A DNA stretch of 64,000 nucleotides, taken from NCBI GenBank assembly GCA_947095535.1, contig OX352773.1, positions 154,064,771 to 154,128,770 on the forward strand, given 5' to 3'. Made by a program: the position numbers and the translations under genes. Origin of the DNA: Poecilobothrus nobilitatus. Its lineage: Eukaryota > Arthropoda > Insecta > Diptera > Dolichopodidae. A model generated the notes under the pieces. The model had not been told where the DNA came from. It searched no databases and was given only the letters and a program-made list of their open reading frames with translations. Of this stretch, positions 39,319 to 50,194 are shown piece by piece; position 1 is the stretch's first letter; each line of letters begins with the position of its first letter.

Positions 39319-39950
39319 CTACTATCTTTCCTTAGCGCTTTGATTTCATAATTCCACCAAGGTGGTTTAGGTTTTGTCCCTAGGCTTACTGATGGGTCAC
39401 GAATGCTCTAAGGACTTATTGCAGGCCTTAGAAAAAACGTTTACTAGGCTATTTAAATCCTGGATTTTTAGGAATTCCAAGGATTATAGAACGAAATGTT
39501 GACTTTAAATGCTCCCTGTATTTGTTCCCTCAATTCTCTTATGGTTACGACTGATTTTATTGAAAAACTTTCGTCCAGAGGGTATCTGAAAAGAAATAAT
39601 CATCGGATATTTTCCATGAGTTTATCTTAGAATAAATGAAGCCTGAAACTAATGTTATGTCCAGGACTTCTTGCCTATTACTACTAACAAAGGTAGGTGC
39701 CCTTTCAGTGTTACAGATAAGAAGGTTAGTACTTAAATGTAATCAAAAAGTGACTTCCCTTTTTCATTGGTATCCGAGCTACTCCAAATCTCATGGTAAG
39801 CATTGGCGTTGCAGCTTATAATGACTCTAATGCCCTTCCTTCTAGCATCCGCAACCAATTGGTTTATACAATACAAATGCTTTACTTTAATATTTACAAA
39901 ATGAATTATATAAAATAATAAAACCATAATGCAACTTTTCCAAAAGAAAC
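39319..39950 (-). pseudogene. LINE endonuclease fragment (APE-type) between direct repeats
   Basis: On the minus strand the frame at 39733-39927 contains VADARRKGIRVIISCNANAY then HEIWSSSDTNEKGKSLFDYI. This corresponds to the CDANAHHxxWGSxDxNxRGxxLxxYL motif of apurinic-type endonuclease domains in Jockey/I/R1-type LINEs. Further downstream are RQEVLDITLVSG (about 39640-39680), equivalent to the 'xxxVLDLTLxS' motif, and at about 39335-39390 PKPPWWNYEIKALRK. The last matches the PWWNxEL segment just after the endonuclease in these proteins. Frameshifts separate the parts. The reverse transcriptase that should follow is replaced by the left copy of the direct repeat. This is a decayed relic unrelated in strand to the RT remnant at 36.3 kb. 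Confidence 0.8.
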
Positions 39951-39958
39951 CAAATTAT

Positions 39959-40388
39959 AATTTTATTATAACCACAAAAATCTGATGAAATATGAACAAA
40001 GAAAATATTAGAAACAAAATTCAAAGATATAACATTTAAATCCGACCTTTTAAAGTATACCTATGCTACTTTATTTTAAATCTAATCTCATTAAATCATT
40101 AAAATTATTTTGTCTAATCTCATTAAATCATTAAAATTATGCTCAATGGCTGACAACCAAAATTGAAACATATAATTATATTATATTTGTTTAGAAAAAT
40201 AAAATTTAATTTCCGAAGGCCAAAACTGCTACTCCAACATCAATTTTTAAGAAAACATTAATTATGCATACGACATATTATATCCTATAAACACATTTGG
40301 AGCCATAAGGGTAAAAATATAAAAAAAAAAAAAAAACAAATATTTAATACAATTTTATTGAGTCTTTTATTGCTTTAAAGGATAACAA
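39959..40388. repeat. 430-bp direct repeat, right copy
   Basis: Partner of 38888-39318 in the same orientation, differing visibly only in poly-A length. The near identity shows that the duplication is recent, while the LINE fragment between the copies is old and frameshifted. Confidence 0.93.
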
Positions 40389-41782
40389 AATAATTCAAGT
40401 GCACTATTCGTAATTCTTTTAATGATCATTTGTTTCCTTAATAGATTAACAATTTCCAAATGTTCTAAATAAGAAAATATAACAAATAGCAAAAGCAAAT
40501 AACAAAATATGTTAATTTAAATGTAAATAGAAAAGATCAACAGATAAACTATACAAATAATTGTATAAAGTAAATCTCATCCCCTTCTCATCATCTATGT
40601 AGGTCCCACGGCGGTGCAAAACAAAAACCATTAATATTTTTTTTTTTAATTAAAGAAATATAGAAAATTTAAAGATTTAGGCGTCACTGTATGCAGTATA
40701 TTGTACCACATTGTACCTACCTTGATATATTGATGCTGCACTTGTCAAAACAAACTGCAAAATAAAACAAAAATAAAACAACCTCTAATTAAAAAAAAAA
40801 AAAAATAAAAAAATAAAAAATTTAAAAATTTATTACAAAATTTTAATTCGATAATTCCCTGTGGATTTAAGTCACAAACAATTCTCTTTCTTAAATTAAT
40901 TGAAAAAGGGGAAAATTAAAAAAAAAAAAAAAATTAAATAAACTCCACAAACATTTTGGAGATACATTATTATGTATATTATTTTCTTAAGTTTCAAAAT
41001 TTTTTATTTGTTTTTCTAAAATTTAAATTTTGTTTTTATAATTAATTTAAAATCTAATAAAAATTATTAGAAAAAAATGTTTAGTATGAGAAGGTAATAA
41101 AAAAAAAAAAAACAAAAAAATGGTAATAAAATTGTTTTAATGATTGTTTTCCATTCACATTTTGTAGAGACAACATCTCGAATTAATGAAAAATATTTTA
41201 AGAAATCTACAAAAATAAATTTTTAAAATGGAATAAAGTCATCATGCATGCTGTTTAATTGAAGACAAAAGTAAATTTTACATAAAATGACTTTTAACAG
41301 TATGTTAAGATAAAAAAAAATCTTAAATACGTATATCTAAATTTCAAATATTTAACTAAAAAAATCTGTTTGAAAACAAAAATTTCTTAATTTCAGAATT
41401 TCGTTTTTATTTCATTTTGAACAGCTGTTTTGTTTTTCTCATTCATGATATTATTATATTTATATTAATAATATTATGTTTTTAATTTTTTAACGCGTTT
41501 AAAGAAGAAGATTTTCACCAATCCTAAGCTATTTATTTTAACTTCGTATTATCTGTGGGCTACCCATTTTCTTTACATTTAATTTTAGATCTTATTATAT
41601 TTATATCGGCACTAAATCTTAGTGCTACTTTGTGTATTTTTCCCTGCAGGAGGTGCAGATTTTTAAAAATAGAAGAAAATCAAGCCCCGTTGACTATGTG
41701 AATGAAATTGATTATGTGACCAATAATAATGGATAAGCACCGTAACTACAAAGTTATACAGATAGTCAGAATTAATTACAAG
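40389..41782. other. AT-rich non-coding stretch, no gene seen
   Basis: Poly-A rich DNA. Nothing recognised apart from one GGTCCCACGGCGG patch at about 40602-40614 without context. Confidence 0.55.
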
Positions 41783-41820
41783 TTTAGTTACAATCGATTA
41801 ATTATTCGATTGTAACTAAA
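41783..41820. repeat. 15-bp perfect hairpin
   Basis: TTTAGTTACAATCGA (41783-41797) pairs with TCGATTGTAACTAAA (41806-41820) over an 8-nt loop. Pairing can be extended outward with one mismatch. No element could be assigned. Confidence 0.75.
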
Positions 41821-41989
41821 ATTGTACTAGAATATAATCATAAATATTTTATTATTTGTACGCCATCTATTATCTGATACAAGAATTATTTTTGTTATTA
41901 TATAATACGATATATCCTGTACCTATACTTATTATTTATTTTTAATTATATAATACAAATGATGATGAGAAGTATTATTTTTTATTAAT

Positions 41990-42080
41990 TTATATGACCC
42001 ACCCAGGATTTGAACAAAACCTTTCGAATGAAAAGCCGGTGTATTTAAAACTACACATTTGTCTGGATACCAGCCAAGTT
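41990..42080 (-). mobile_element. tRNA-like sequence, probably a SINE head or tRNA pseudogene
   Basis: On the minus strand ACACCGGCTTTTCATTCGAA resembles a tRNA-Glu anticodon arm, and TTTTGTTCAAATCCTGGGTG carries a B-box (GTTCAAATCC). The A-box region is poorly conserved and the cloverleaf does not close, so it is not a working tRNA. It differs from the abundant SINE family and from the tRNA-like site at 20.2 kb. Confidence 0.45.
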
Positions 42081-43162
42081 CCTATATTTAGTGTTTCAAG
42101 TTCAATAGATTGTATTATGATGTTTTAAAATATTTCATGCATATTTTTTGTTTGTAAGCAAGTTCTCGTTAATTAATGTATAATTTACTTTACACTGAAT
42201 CCGAATAACGTTGTATAAAATTATGATATTCTTTTGAGTTATAAGCAAACTTCAGTTATGTGTTTTTATAAAACTTTTTTAAATGTATATGTCAAATAAT
42301 ATGAAGTTGAGTGATTTTTGTAGGCTCTGTTCGCAAGAAAATTTTTTAAATTAAATGTTTTGCTCTTGAAATCTTTAAATTAATTTAAAACAAGTAAATA
42401 ATACTTTTAAGTCGAAGAAAAATATCACTTAATATTGTAATATTTTTTCGTAAGTTTTCGTTAAGGCGTAATTTGTTTTCTTTAAAGATCTATTCACTAT
42501 TGCATCTAAAAATGTTTACATTGCATTTAAAACATTAATTTTTTTTTTTAAATTATCTACTGTAACCACCTTACAGTAATCCATCTTAAATCACCTTCAA
42601 TAAATCCAAAAAGTTTAGGTAGTTTTATAGTACCACCATAACAAATTATTCCATTTATTTATTTTTTTTTTTTTGTGATAAAAAAGTTATTTATATATTT
42701 GCACCTGCAAAATTCCAGATTTCTCTGTTTTTTTTTTTTCGTTGTTGAAAATCAATTGATTATACATTAAAAGTCTATGTATTCATTCCTATACCATCAT
42801 ATTTTCTGACTAATAAAATAACAACATTTTTGGTCACAAATAAAATATTAAAAAAATAAAATTATATCGTAATATCTGCATTTCAATGGAACAAGCTGTG
42901 CTGTAACACCTGTTTTAATCAAAAAGTGTATAATACGTACGAGCATCAGAAAATAATTTTTAATGATTTACTTTTAGTGTGTAGAGCTTCTAAAATATGA
43001 TCGTATAAATAAACATAATTATAAACAAAAAAAAAAAAAAACACATATTTTTTTTTTTTAATTTAGCAATATTTTAAGGTGTTAGTGATTAGACCCACAC
43101 CAAACAAATCGTTTAAACAGTTTGTGGCCTAATTTTATTTGATTTTAATGTTTTTATTTTTT
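42081..43162. other. AT-rich non-coding stretch, no gene seen
   Basis: Nothing recognised. Confidence 0.55.
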
Positions 43163-44410
43163 AGCACATTTCCAAAAAAATTTTCAAAAAATGTGCTTAT
43201 TAGTTTCACTCTGTCCGTCCGTCCGTCCGTCCGTCCGTCCGTCCGTCTGTTTACAAAACTTCTACACCGTTAAAGATAGAGAAAAAAAATTTTAACCATG
43301 GGTAGGTCTCATAAAAAAAATAATTTTGTGGAACAACTTTTTCATGTAGCCCCATCCATTACGGAGCTACAGCCCCTCAAACTTTGAAAAAGCCCTATTT
43401 TTAAATGCATATATCTTATGTTCTGCTTAAGATTTTTTCAATCTGAAAACGTTATTCGACAGGTATTTTTTTTTAGCTTTGTAAATTATTATCAAAATTA
43501 TACAATTTTTTTAAATTTACTATTTAAATTTACCGTTATGTGAAAACCACATTTTGCATGATTTTTCTACTTTCATAACTCCGGCACGCTTTTAGATAGA
43601 GGCTTGAAATTTTGGGGCAAGAAAGAACTTTTAAAATTATTATAAGTTTGCTCAGAAATTTTTTTTGGACCACCCCCTGTTTATGAGCTATTATGGCTCG
43701 AAAATTGAAAATTTGCTATTTTTAAACACCTGTAACTTAGGAACCTGTACACATTTTACTTTTGCAAGATATAAAAATTAAAGCTACAGTACTATATTTT
43801 TACGTGTGTTAAAGGTTTATTTTAGTTGTAAAGGGTTCCAAAGTTACAGCTCTTCCTAATTGCGAAAAAGCCCCATTTTCAGATGTACATATCTCAGGCT
43901 CTGCGTAATAGTTTTGCAATCTAAAACCGCGAGAAGACCGAAAATTTTATTATCTATATAAAAAAGTATTAAAATTATGTAATATTTTCTTATTTACTAT
44001 TTAAATTTACCGTTATGTGAAAACCAAATTTTGCATGAAATTTATTTTTTCATAACTCCGGCACGCCTTTAGGTAGGAACGCCTTTAGGTATTTTTACAT
44101 GTGTTAACGGCTTTCCTTGGTTATATAGGATTCCGGACTTACGTCCCCTCAAAATTTCAAAAATGTCCTATTTTCACATTTTTTCTTATTATATGAAATT
44201 TTCAAATTTTTGTGCAAGTCACAAATTCTAAATAGTTTTCATTGTCTTTTGGGAATGTGCGCTTTTAAAAACCGTTGGTTTACATTCGACCTTGTTTCTT
44301 ATTACATGAAATTTTCAAATTTTTGTGCAAGTCACAATTCTAAACAGTTTGTATTGAGTTTTGGAAATGTGCGCTTTTAAAAACCGTTGGTTTACATTCT
44401 ACCTTGTTTT
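43163..44410 (+). mobile_element. HelB Helentron-like element, near-complete, with duplicated end
   Basis: It starts with a hairpin (AGCACATTT 43163-43171 / AAATGTGCT 43189-43197), then a (GTCC)n tract at about 43213-43247, then 'CAAAACTTCTACACCGTTAAAG'-type sequence. GCACATTTCCAAAA (43164-43177) recurs in inverted orientation at 44359-44372, giving a subterminal inverted repeat. The interior has two diverged tandem units of about 475 bp, each with ACCGTTATGTGAAAACCA and CATAACTCCGGCACG. The right end is duplicated as two units of 113 bp (44183-44295, 44296-44408). No protein is encoded, so it would need Rep/helicase from an autonomous partner. The class assignment is from structure. Confidence 0.8.
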
Positions 44411-45254
44411 TAGTTAATTTTTATTACCGTTGATGGTAAATGAATGTAAAAACATAAAATACTTAATATTTAATAAGCGAAGGCTTGACAATTTTGCCAA
44501 CTGTAGCAATTAGAGTTTTAAAACAAAAAAAAATATTACTTGTAATTTGTTTAAAAATGTGCATTTTTTTATTTTGTTTATAGTATTATAAAATAAAAGC
44601 ATTAAATATCTACAATTCAATAGTATGAGAAATTATTTTTCACATTTAACAAAAAAAAAATTAAAAATGAAAATAAAAAAAAATTTAGGTTACTAGACGA
44701 AAAAGGTAATCAAAGTTGACTAAATTGCAACACCCATAAGAAAACAAAATGTTTTAAGTTTTTTCCTAAACTAATTTTTAATTAAAAAGCTTGATTTTGC
44801 AATAATTAATAAAGAGAAACAGAAAATTTTAGAATCTTAAAATACAAAATTTTCGTTAAGGTTTTAGTTTTATTATTGAGATCCAAATAGACATGACCTA
44901 TCAGTTTATCAAGAGAAAGAGATAGAGTATGAATTTAACTTTACCTTGAATGCTTTATATTAAAAGGGAAACATCAATCTAAAACAATTTATAAAAAATC
45001 AATATAAAATTTAAAACAATCATCAGATAAACAATCTAATAAAAATTTTTATCAGGACACTCTAAGAGTACATGTTGCGAAAATATACAGTATAAACGGA
45101 ACCTACGGAATTTATACAGAACCTATACGCAAGAGATAGAATTATTCTACAACTATATGATAAGATTAAATAAGCGGAAAAAAAGTCGGGACGAACAATT
45201 AATCAGAGAAATATATTTGTATATTTTAGACTGACTGTTTTACTGTAATATATC
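44411..45254. other. AT-rich non-coding gap
   Basis: Nothing recognised between the HelB and HelC elements. Confidence 0.55.
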
Positions 45255-46412
45255 TTTTATTACACCCCTACAAACGTATACTTATCAGGGTATATTCAAA
45301 TTTTATTATAATGTATGTTGAAACTTTTAAGGAGAGGAGATAAATTTGGAAAAGTATATGAATATTTTTATGCTCGAGATCGAATTCTGAGTGAATTAAG
45401 TTACGTATGTCCGTTCGTTCGTCTGTCCACCCGCACAATAACTCAAAAAATAAAAGAGCTAGAATTCTGAGGAAAAAATTCGGGTATTTGCTGTACAACG
45501 TTTTTCTTTATGTGAAAATGATTCAGTGTCTATTGAAGCTATGTTGAAATTTGTGAAAGGAATATTTGCCAACAATTTCAACAAATTTAGTTAGCCTAGA
45601 GCAGCAGATTCGGGTAGCTGCTATACGATTTTTTTTTTTTATATAAAAATAACTTAGTACCTATATAAGCTGAATATTTAAAATTTTGTCAAAAAGCCAA
45701 TGTTTGTTGACGCAACGTTAACGCAATTCATATTTTCGTATTTAATAAACATAGACAATTGAAATTTTCTAAAAGTATGTCAAGTTTTATGGCAATAATT
45801 TCTGTAAAATTCGGTTGGTTTTTGACAATGGACTCGAGTACCAGTCACACAACTTCAAAATATACATAAATATACCTCGGAACTTAATCTAAGTCCCATA
45901 TTCGAAATTTTGTAAAAGAAGAATCATTATGGCATAACTTATACTCGAAACAACTTTTAATTTTTACTTTATATAAAATAGACCAACCAGGCAGTGTATG
46001 AACACAGTTGGTATGTAACCATACCTAAATGTTGAATTTTTTGAATAAATAAGTAAAAAAATTATATTTATTTATTTTAAGAACAGTGTAAAAGCAAAAT
46101 TATGGAATTTAAAGGAATTTTTTTTAAAAATTTTTTTAAAAAACTTTTTTATTTTTGAATTTTTTAATTCAGAAATAAAAGTCACAGACATAAAATTCTA
46201 ATGGTTTTATGGAAATTTTCAACTAAGTTCTATTATTTCACAGAAGTTTTCTGTAAATTTTTATATTTAGAACTAGTTTAAAAACTTAATGTTTAGCAGT
46301 TGTCTAGGCAGTCGGCATGCCTACTGATGAAACATCTAATTTTTACAAAGATAACTTATATTTGTATGGGTATCGCTGAGATTACACAGTTTCTTGTTGA
46401 CACTCTTCCTTA
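45255..46412 (-). mobile_element. HelC (INE-1/DINE-1-like) element, near-complete
   Basis: The hairpin end near 45264-45302 is eroded (TACACCCC...GGGTATA). A core follows with GAATTCTGAGTGAATTAAG, a decayed GTCC tract (GTCCGTTCGTTCGTCTGTCC at about 45410-45429) and CGCACAATAACTCAAAAAAT then AAAAGAGCTAG. The body carries the 'AGATTCGGGTAGCTGC' and 'TTTTATGGCAATAA' blocks also seen at 46.8 kb. The far end at about 46364-46410 (GTATGGGTATCGCTGAGATT, then ACACAG and CACTCTTCCT) matches the right end of the next element. The frames here, including 45268-45498 and 46300-46596, are fortuitous. Confidence 0.78.
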
Positions 46413-46840
46413 TTTCTTAAGATATTTGAAGTACAATAAAATGAAATCATTGAAGTTTGGAATAAGTTGTTTTTTAGACCAGAATATGTTATACATGTAC
46501 ATATTTCATGAACTGAATATCATTTTACAGCACAAATTAATTTTTTACATAATATTTAAGAGGAAAGAAATCATACAAAACCATTTACATATTTGATTTT
46601 CTAGTAATTTGTAATAAATTGTTCACCTTCGAGAAAAAACTCATTTATAATTTATAGTACCTAATAAAATCGTGACCATTATATCTAAAATTAAGTTCCT
46701 TTTAATGCAGCGAATTTAAAAAAAAAAAAATATTTTTAATTTAATAACTGTGCTCTCTTTATATTTTGTCTCGTAAAAGTTCCGAATTTTTAGTCGGTTT
46801 TACTCTAATTATATACTTTTGTTGCTTCAGATCAAGTATT
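46413..46840. other. AT-rich spacer between two HelC elements
   Basis: Nothing recognised. Confidence 0.55.
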
Positions 46841-46844
46841 TTTT

Positions 46845-48123
46845 TATACCCGTATGAACTATGTTCAAGGGTATAATAAATTTGCCATTACGTTTGTGAC
46901 ACCTTAAAGAAGTCGAGCTAGATATAGTGTCAAAGGTACGGATCGGCTCAGAATCGAATTCTGAGTCGATTAAGCCATGTACGTCCGTCCGTCCGCACGA
47001 TAACTCAAAAAATAAAGGAGCTAGGAGGCTGAAATTTTTTTTACGGCACTTTTGCAAAATTGTTAGTTTTGCTATTTAAATCCAACATTTTCGGTCGGCG
47101 GGTTCGAGTAGCTGCCATACAACTTATATCTTTATACAGAAATAACTGAGTATCTATTCAAGCTAGGTTTCTGAAATTTTGCAAATGATGATCAAGTTTT
47201 ATGGCAACAACTTCTGTAAAATTTGGTTGTGGTGGTGCGGCGGATTCGGGTAGCTGCCATACAACTTCTCCGTTTAAATGAGAATAACTCAGTGTCTATT
47301 GAAGCTAGCAACCTGAAATTTAGTAACAAGGTGTCGAGTTACAAGCCAACAACTTTTGTAAAATTTGGTTGGTCTAGAGCAGCCGGTTCAGGCTTCTTGC
47401 ACCTCTTCGAACTTAATAAAGCTAGGCGTCTGAAATCTTGCAAATGATGATGAAATTTTATGGCAAACACTTTTGCAAAATTTGGTTGTGGTGGTGCGAC
47501 GGGTTCGGGTAGCTACCATACAACTTATCCTTTTAAATGAGAATAACTCAGTGTCTATTGAAGTTAGGAACCTGAAATTTAGTAAAGAGGTGTCGAGTTA
47601 TAGGCCAACAACTTTTGTAAAATATGGTTGGTTTAGAGCAGCCGGTTCAGGCTTCTTGCACCTCTTCGAACTTAATAAAGCTAGGTGTCTGAAATCTTGC
47701 AAATGATGATCAAATTTTATGGCAAACACTTTTGCAAAATTTGGTTGTGGTGGTGCGACGGGTTCGGGTAGCTACCATACAACTTATCCGTTTAAATGAG
47801 AATAACTCAGTGTCTATTGAAGTTAGGAATCTGAAATTTAGTAAAGAGGTGTCGAGTTACATGCCAAAAACTTTTGTAAAATTTGATTGGTCTAAAGCAG
47901 CCGGTTCAGGCTTTTTGCATTTCTTGGAACTTAATGAAGCTAGGCGCAATAGATTCAGGTAGCTGTCATACAACTCCACAATTTACATAAATATATCTCT
48001 GTAGTTCGGTACTAAAACATCTGAATGTTTTTAAAAGATGATCAAGTTTTATAGAAACAGGATATATTACGTTCATACGGGTATCCCAGAGTTGACACAG
48101 TCTACTCTACTGCACTCTTCCTC
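46845..48123 (-). mobile_element. HelC (INE-1/DINE-1-like) element, complete, with central tandem repeats
   Basis: The best HelC copy. The terminal hairpin is at 46845-46875. Its arm ATACCCGTATGAAC (46846-46859) recurs in perfect inverted orientation at 48071-48084, which is subterminal because the conserved end continues to about 48123. The core at 46963-46995 (GAGTCGATTAAGCCATGT then (GTCC)n), followed by AACTCAAAAAATAAAGGAGC, matches the layout of Drosophila INE-1 as remembered. The centre holds 259-bp tandem repeats (47216-47945). This order (subterminal repeat, central repeats, GTCC microsatellite, hairpin) is that described for DINE-1/Helentrons. No transposition protein is encoded. Confidence 0.85.
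47216..47945. repeat. 259-bp tandem repeat, about 2.8 units
   Basis: Units start at about 47216, 47475 and 47734; the anchor TTTGGTTGTGGTGGTGCG begins at 47222, 47481 and 47740. The units differ by only scattered substitutions, so amplification is recent relative to the element's outer parts. Three similar reading frames (47223, 47473, 47732) arise from this repetition, but 259 is not a multiple of three, so no single repetitive protein is encoded. Confidence 0.93.
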
Positions 48124-49767
48124 GTTTTACTTTATAATTTATCAACATTTTGTGGTTACGATAATAACAGTTTTATGATGGTATCAGAAAAATTTTTCTG
48201 TTAAATGTTAAATTTAATCTTTAATAGAATGTTATAAAAGTAAATAAACCTACTTTTTGGATCTATTTCTTAACTGATTTGTAATCTAAACAGGAAAAAA
48301 CTACTATTTATACTAATATACAAGTAGAACCATTATATATATATATGTATATATATAAATAATATATTATATATACCTAAGTATATACATATAATTAATA
48401 AATAATGACTCTATTAAAACAGCATATACAAATAAAATAAAAAATAAAAATTGATTGCGATTATAAAAAAATTAAACGGATTTTCAAATTAAATTAACTA
48501 CCTGTGTTGATTTAATAAAAAAAAAATGAATCATGAGTTCGTTCAGCTATAATATAATATTTATTTATTTATTTATTTATATATAACTATATAAATTAAA
48601 TTTATGTAAATGAAATTTATGTAAATACTTAATTTTACTGACATTAAATTTTAAAATATAAATTTTATAAAGAAAAATTTTCTTTTCATTTTTTTTATAA
48701 CTATTTTATAACTTATGCATAATTTAAATATTAATTTTTTTTTTTAGGTTAGGTATTCTTAAAATGTTTTTTTTTTTAACCATTAAAAAATTCTCACAAA
48801 AATTTTTATATTTCATTTGCAAACTGTGCAGACTATTCCGGCTCTGTAGACCCCATATTGATTATAAATTACTTAATTTTATTAAAATAGAAGTGAAAAA
48901 TAAAAAAAATAAAAACCAAAATTTAGGTTTACGATATGCTTATGTATGTATAAATTTAAATATTTTGAAAAAAAACTTTTCACAAAAAAAAAAATAAAAA
49001 ACAACAATTTTACAAAACTCAAAGTAATAAAAAACAAATTAAATACGATTTAAATAAAAATTTGTAATTCGATACCAAAAAAAAAAAAAAAAACAAACAA
49101 AAAATAAAAATACACGATACACTAAAAAAATAAAAATTATAAACTAAACTAAGATATAAAAATCTATATGTAATAAAAAAAAAAAATATCTTAAAATTGT
49201 TTTATACATATCCATACATACATATTTTGATCTAGAAACATTAAATATTGAGATCAAAAAAAATTATGATTATAATTTAATCTTTATCACCACAACAAAA
49301 ACCAAAATAATCGATTCTAATATAGGAGTATCATATTTAAATAGAAGGAGAAATTTAAATTTTCCTACATTTAATGCGTTGTTTTGGTTGTTTTTTGTTT
49401 GTTTTTATTATTTTGCTTTAAAAATGTGAGAATAAATTTTTTTAAAGAATTAGAAATAAAATTATAAAAACAAACAAAAATAAAAAACATTAAAAAAAAA
49501 AAACGAAACAATGCAATTTCAAAGAATCGAATATCAATAATTAAAAATATAAATTCAAAAAAATTTTTGGTTTTATTGTTTGACAGTAAATTCGATTTAA
49601 TTGATAGAATGCATTTTTAAAGAGTTCCAAAAGAGTCCGCTCTATAAGGATTCATTAATTTCACTAACCCGGTGAATACTTGACTATAGTAGCTATTGCA
49701 GAAAACTTTTCTGAATTATTTTGTATTTATTTTATTACATATTACGATATCATATTAATTATGTGAT
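48124..49767. other. AT-rich non-coding stretch, no gene seen
   Basis: Includes (TA)n at about 48336-48375 and (TTTA)n at about 48558-48580. The frame at 48764-48997 is preceded by a T tract and TTAGG, which could mimic a splice acceptor, but its sequence is lysine-rich and without motif. Confidence 0.55.
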
Positions 49768-49768
49768 A

Positions 49769-49822
<54 letters not shown>

Positions 49823-49825
49823 TAT
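49768..49825. repeat. (TA)n microsatellite
   Basis: About 58 bp of alternating TA with rare AC/GT interruptions. It is the longest such run in the window. Confidence 0.95.
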
Positions 49826-49864
49826 AGTATATGGTGCAGTGCAGTGACAGAACGCCCGAGGAAA

Positions 49865-49882
49865 TAAAGCCCGCGGGCTTTA
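49865..49882. repeat. GC-rich 18-bp perfect palindrome
   Basis: TAAAGCCCGCGGGCTTTA reads the same on both strands and lies 40 bp after the (TA)n run. A GC-rich perfect palindrome is unexpected in this AT-rich DNA. It could be a protein-binding site, an element end or a hairpin loop remnant. Confidence 0.85.
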
Positions 49883-50194
49883 AATACTTTTCAAAAAATC
49901 AGGATTATACGCCTTTTACAGAATATTTAGATATATGCATATGCAAGTTTCTGAATTAGGAGAGATATATAACCCTGAATTAGAAGCATATAACCCTGGT
50001 TTTGTAACCAACTCTAAAATCCCTCTTAATGCGTTTGCTCTACATATTCTATTACTCTCTTCTTTTAATAACAAAAAATAGGGTGAGTCTTAATTCCAAT
50101 TCAAAAAGAAATTAATGCCACGGGGGTTTTTTTTTATTCAATAATAATATATTGTTATTACATTATAAAACAAATTATACATATATTATTTTTT

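Noticed and set aside
38888..40388. LTR retrotransposon with 430-bp LTRs
   Set aside because: No TG...CA ends, no primer-binding site or polypurine tract recognised, and the interior is a non-LTR endonuclease fragment.
47223..47962. Three similar frames of 74-77 residues in a row, resembling a tandem family of small proteins
   Set aside because: They arise from the 259-bp non-coding tandem repeat. The period is not a multiple of three and the sequence lies within a Helentron-like element.
49768..49882. Replication origin or CRISPR-like structure around (TA)n and the palindrome
   Set aside because: No repeated spacer units exist and the window is eukaryotic. (TA)n runs are common here.
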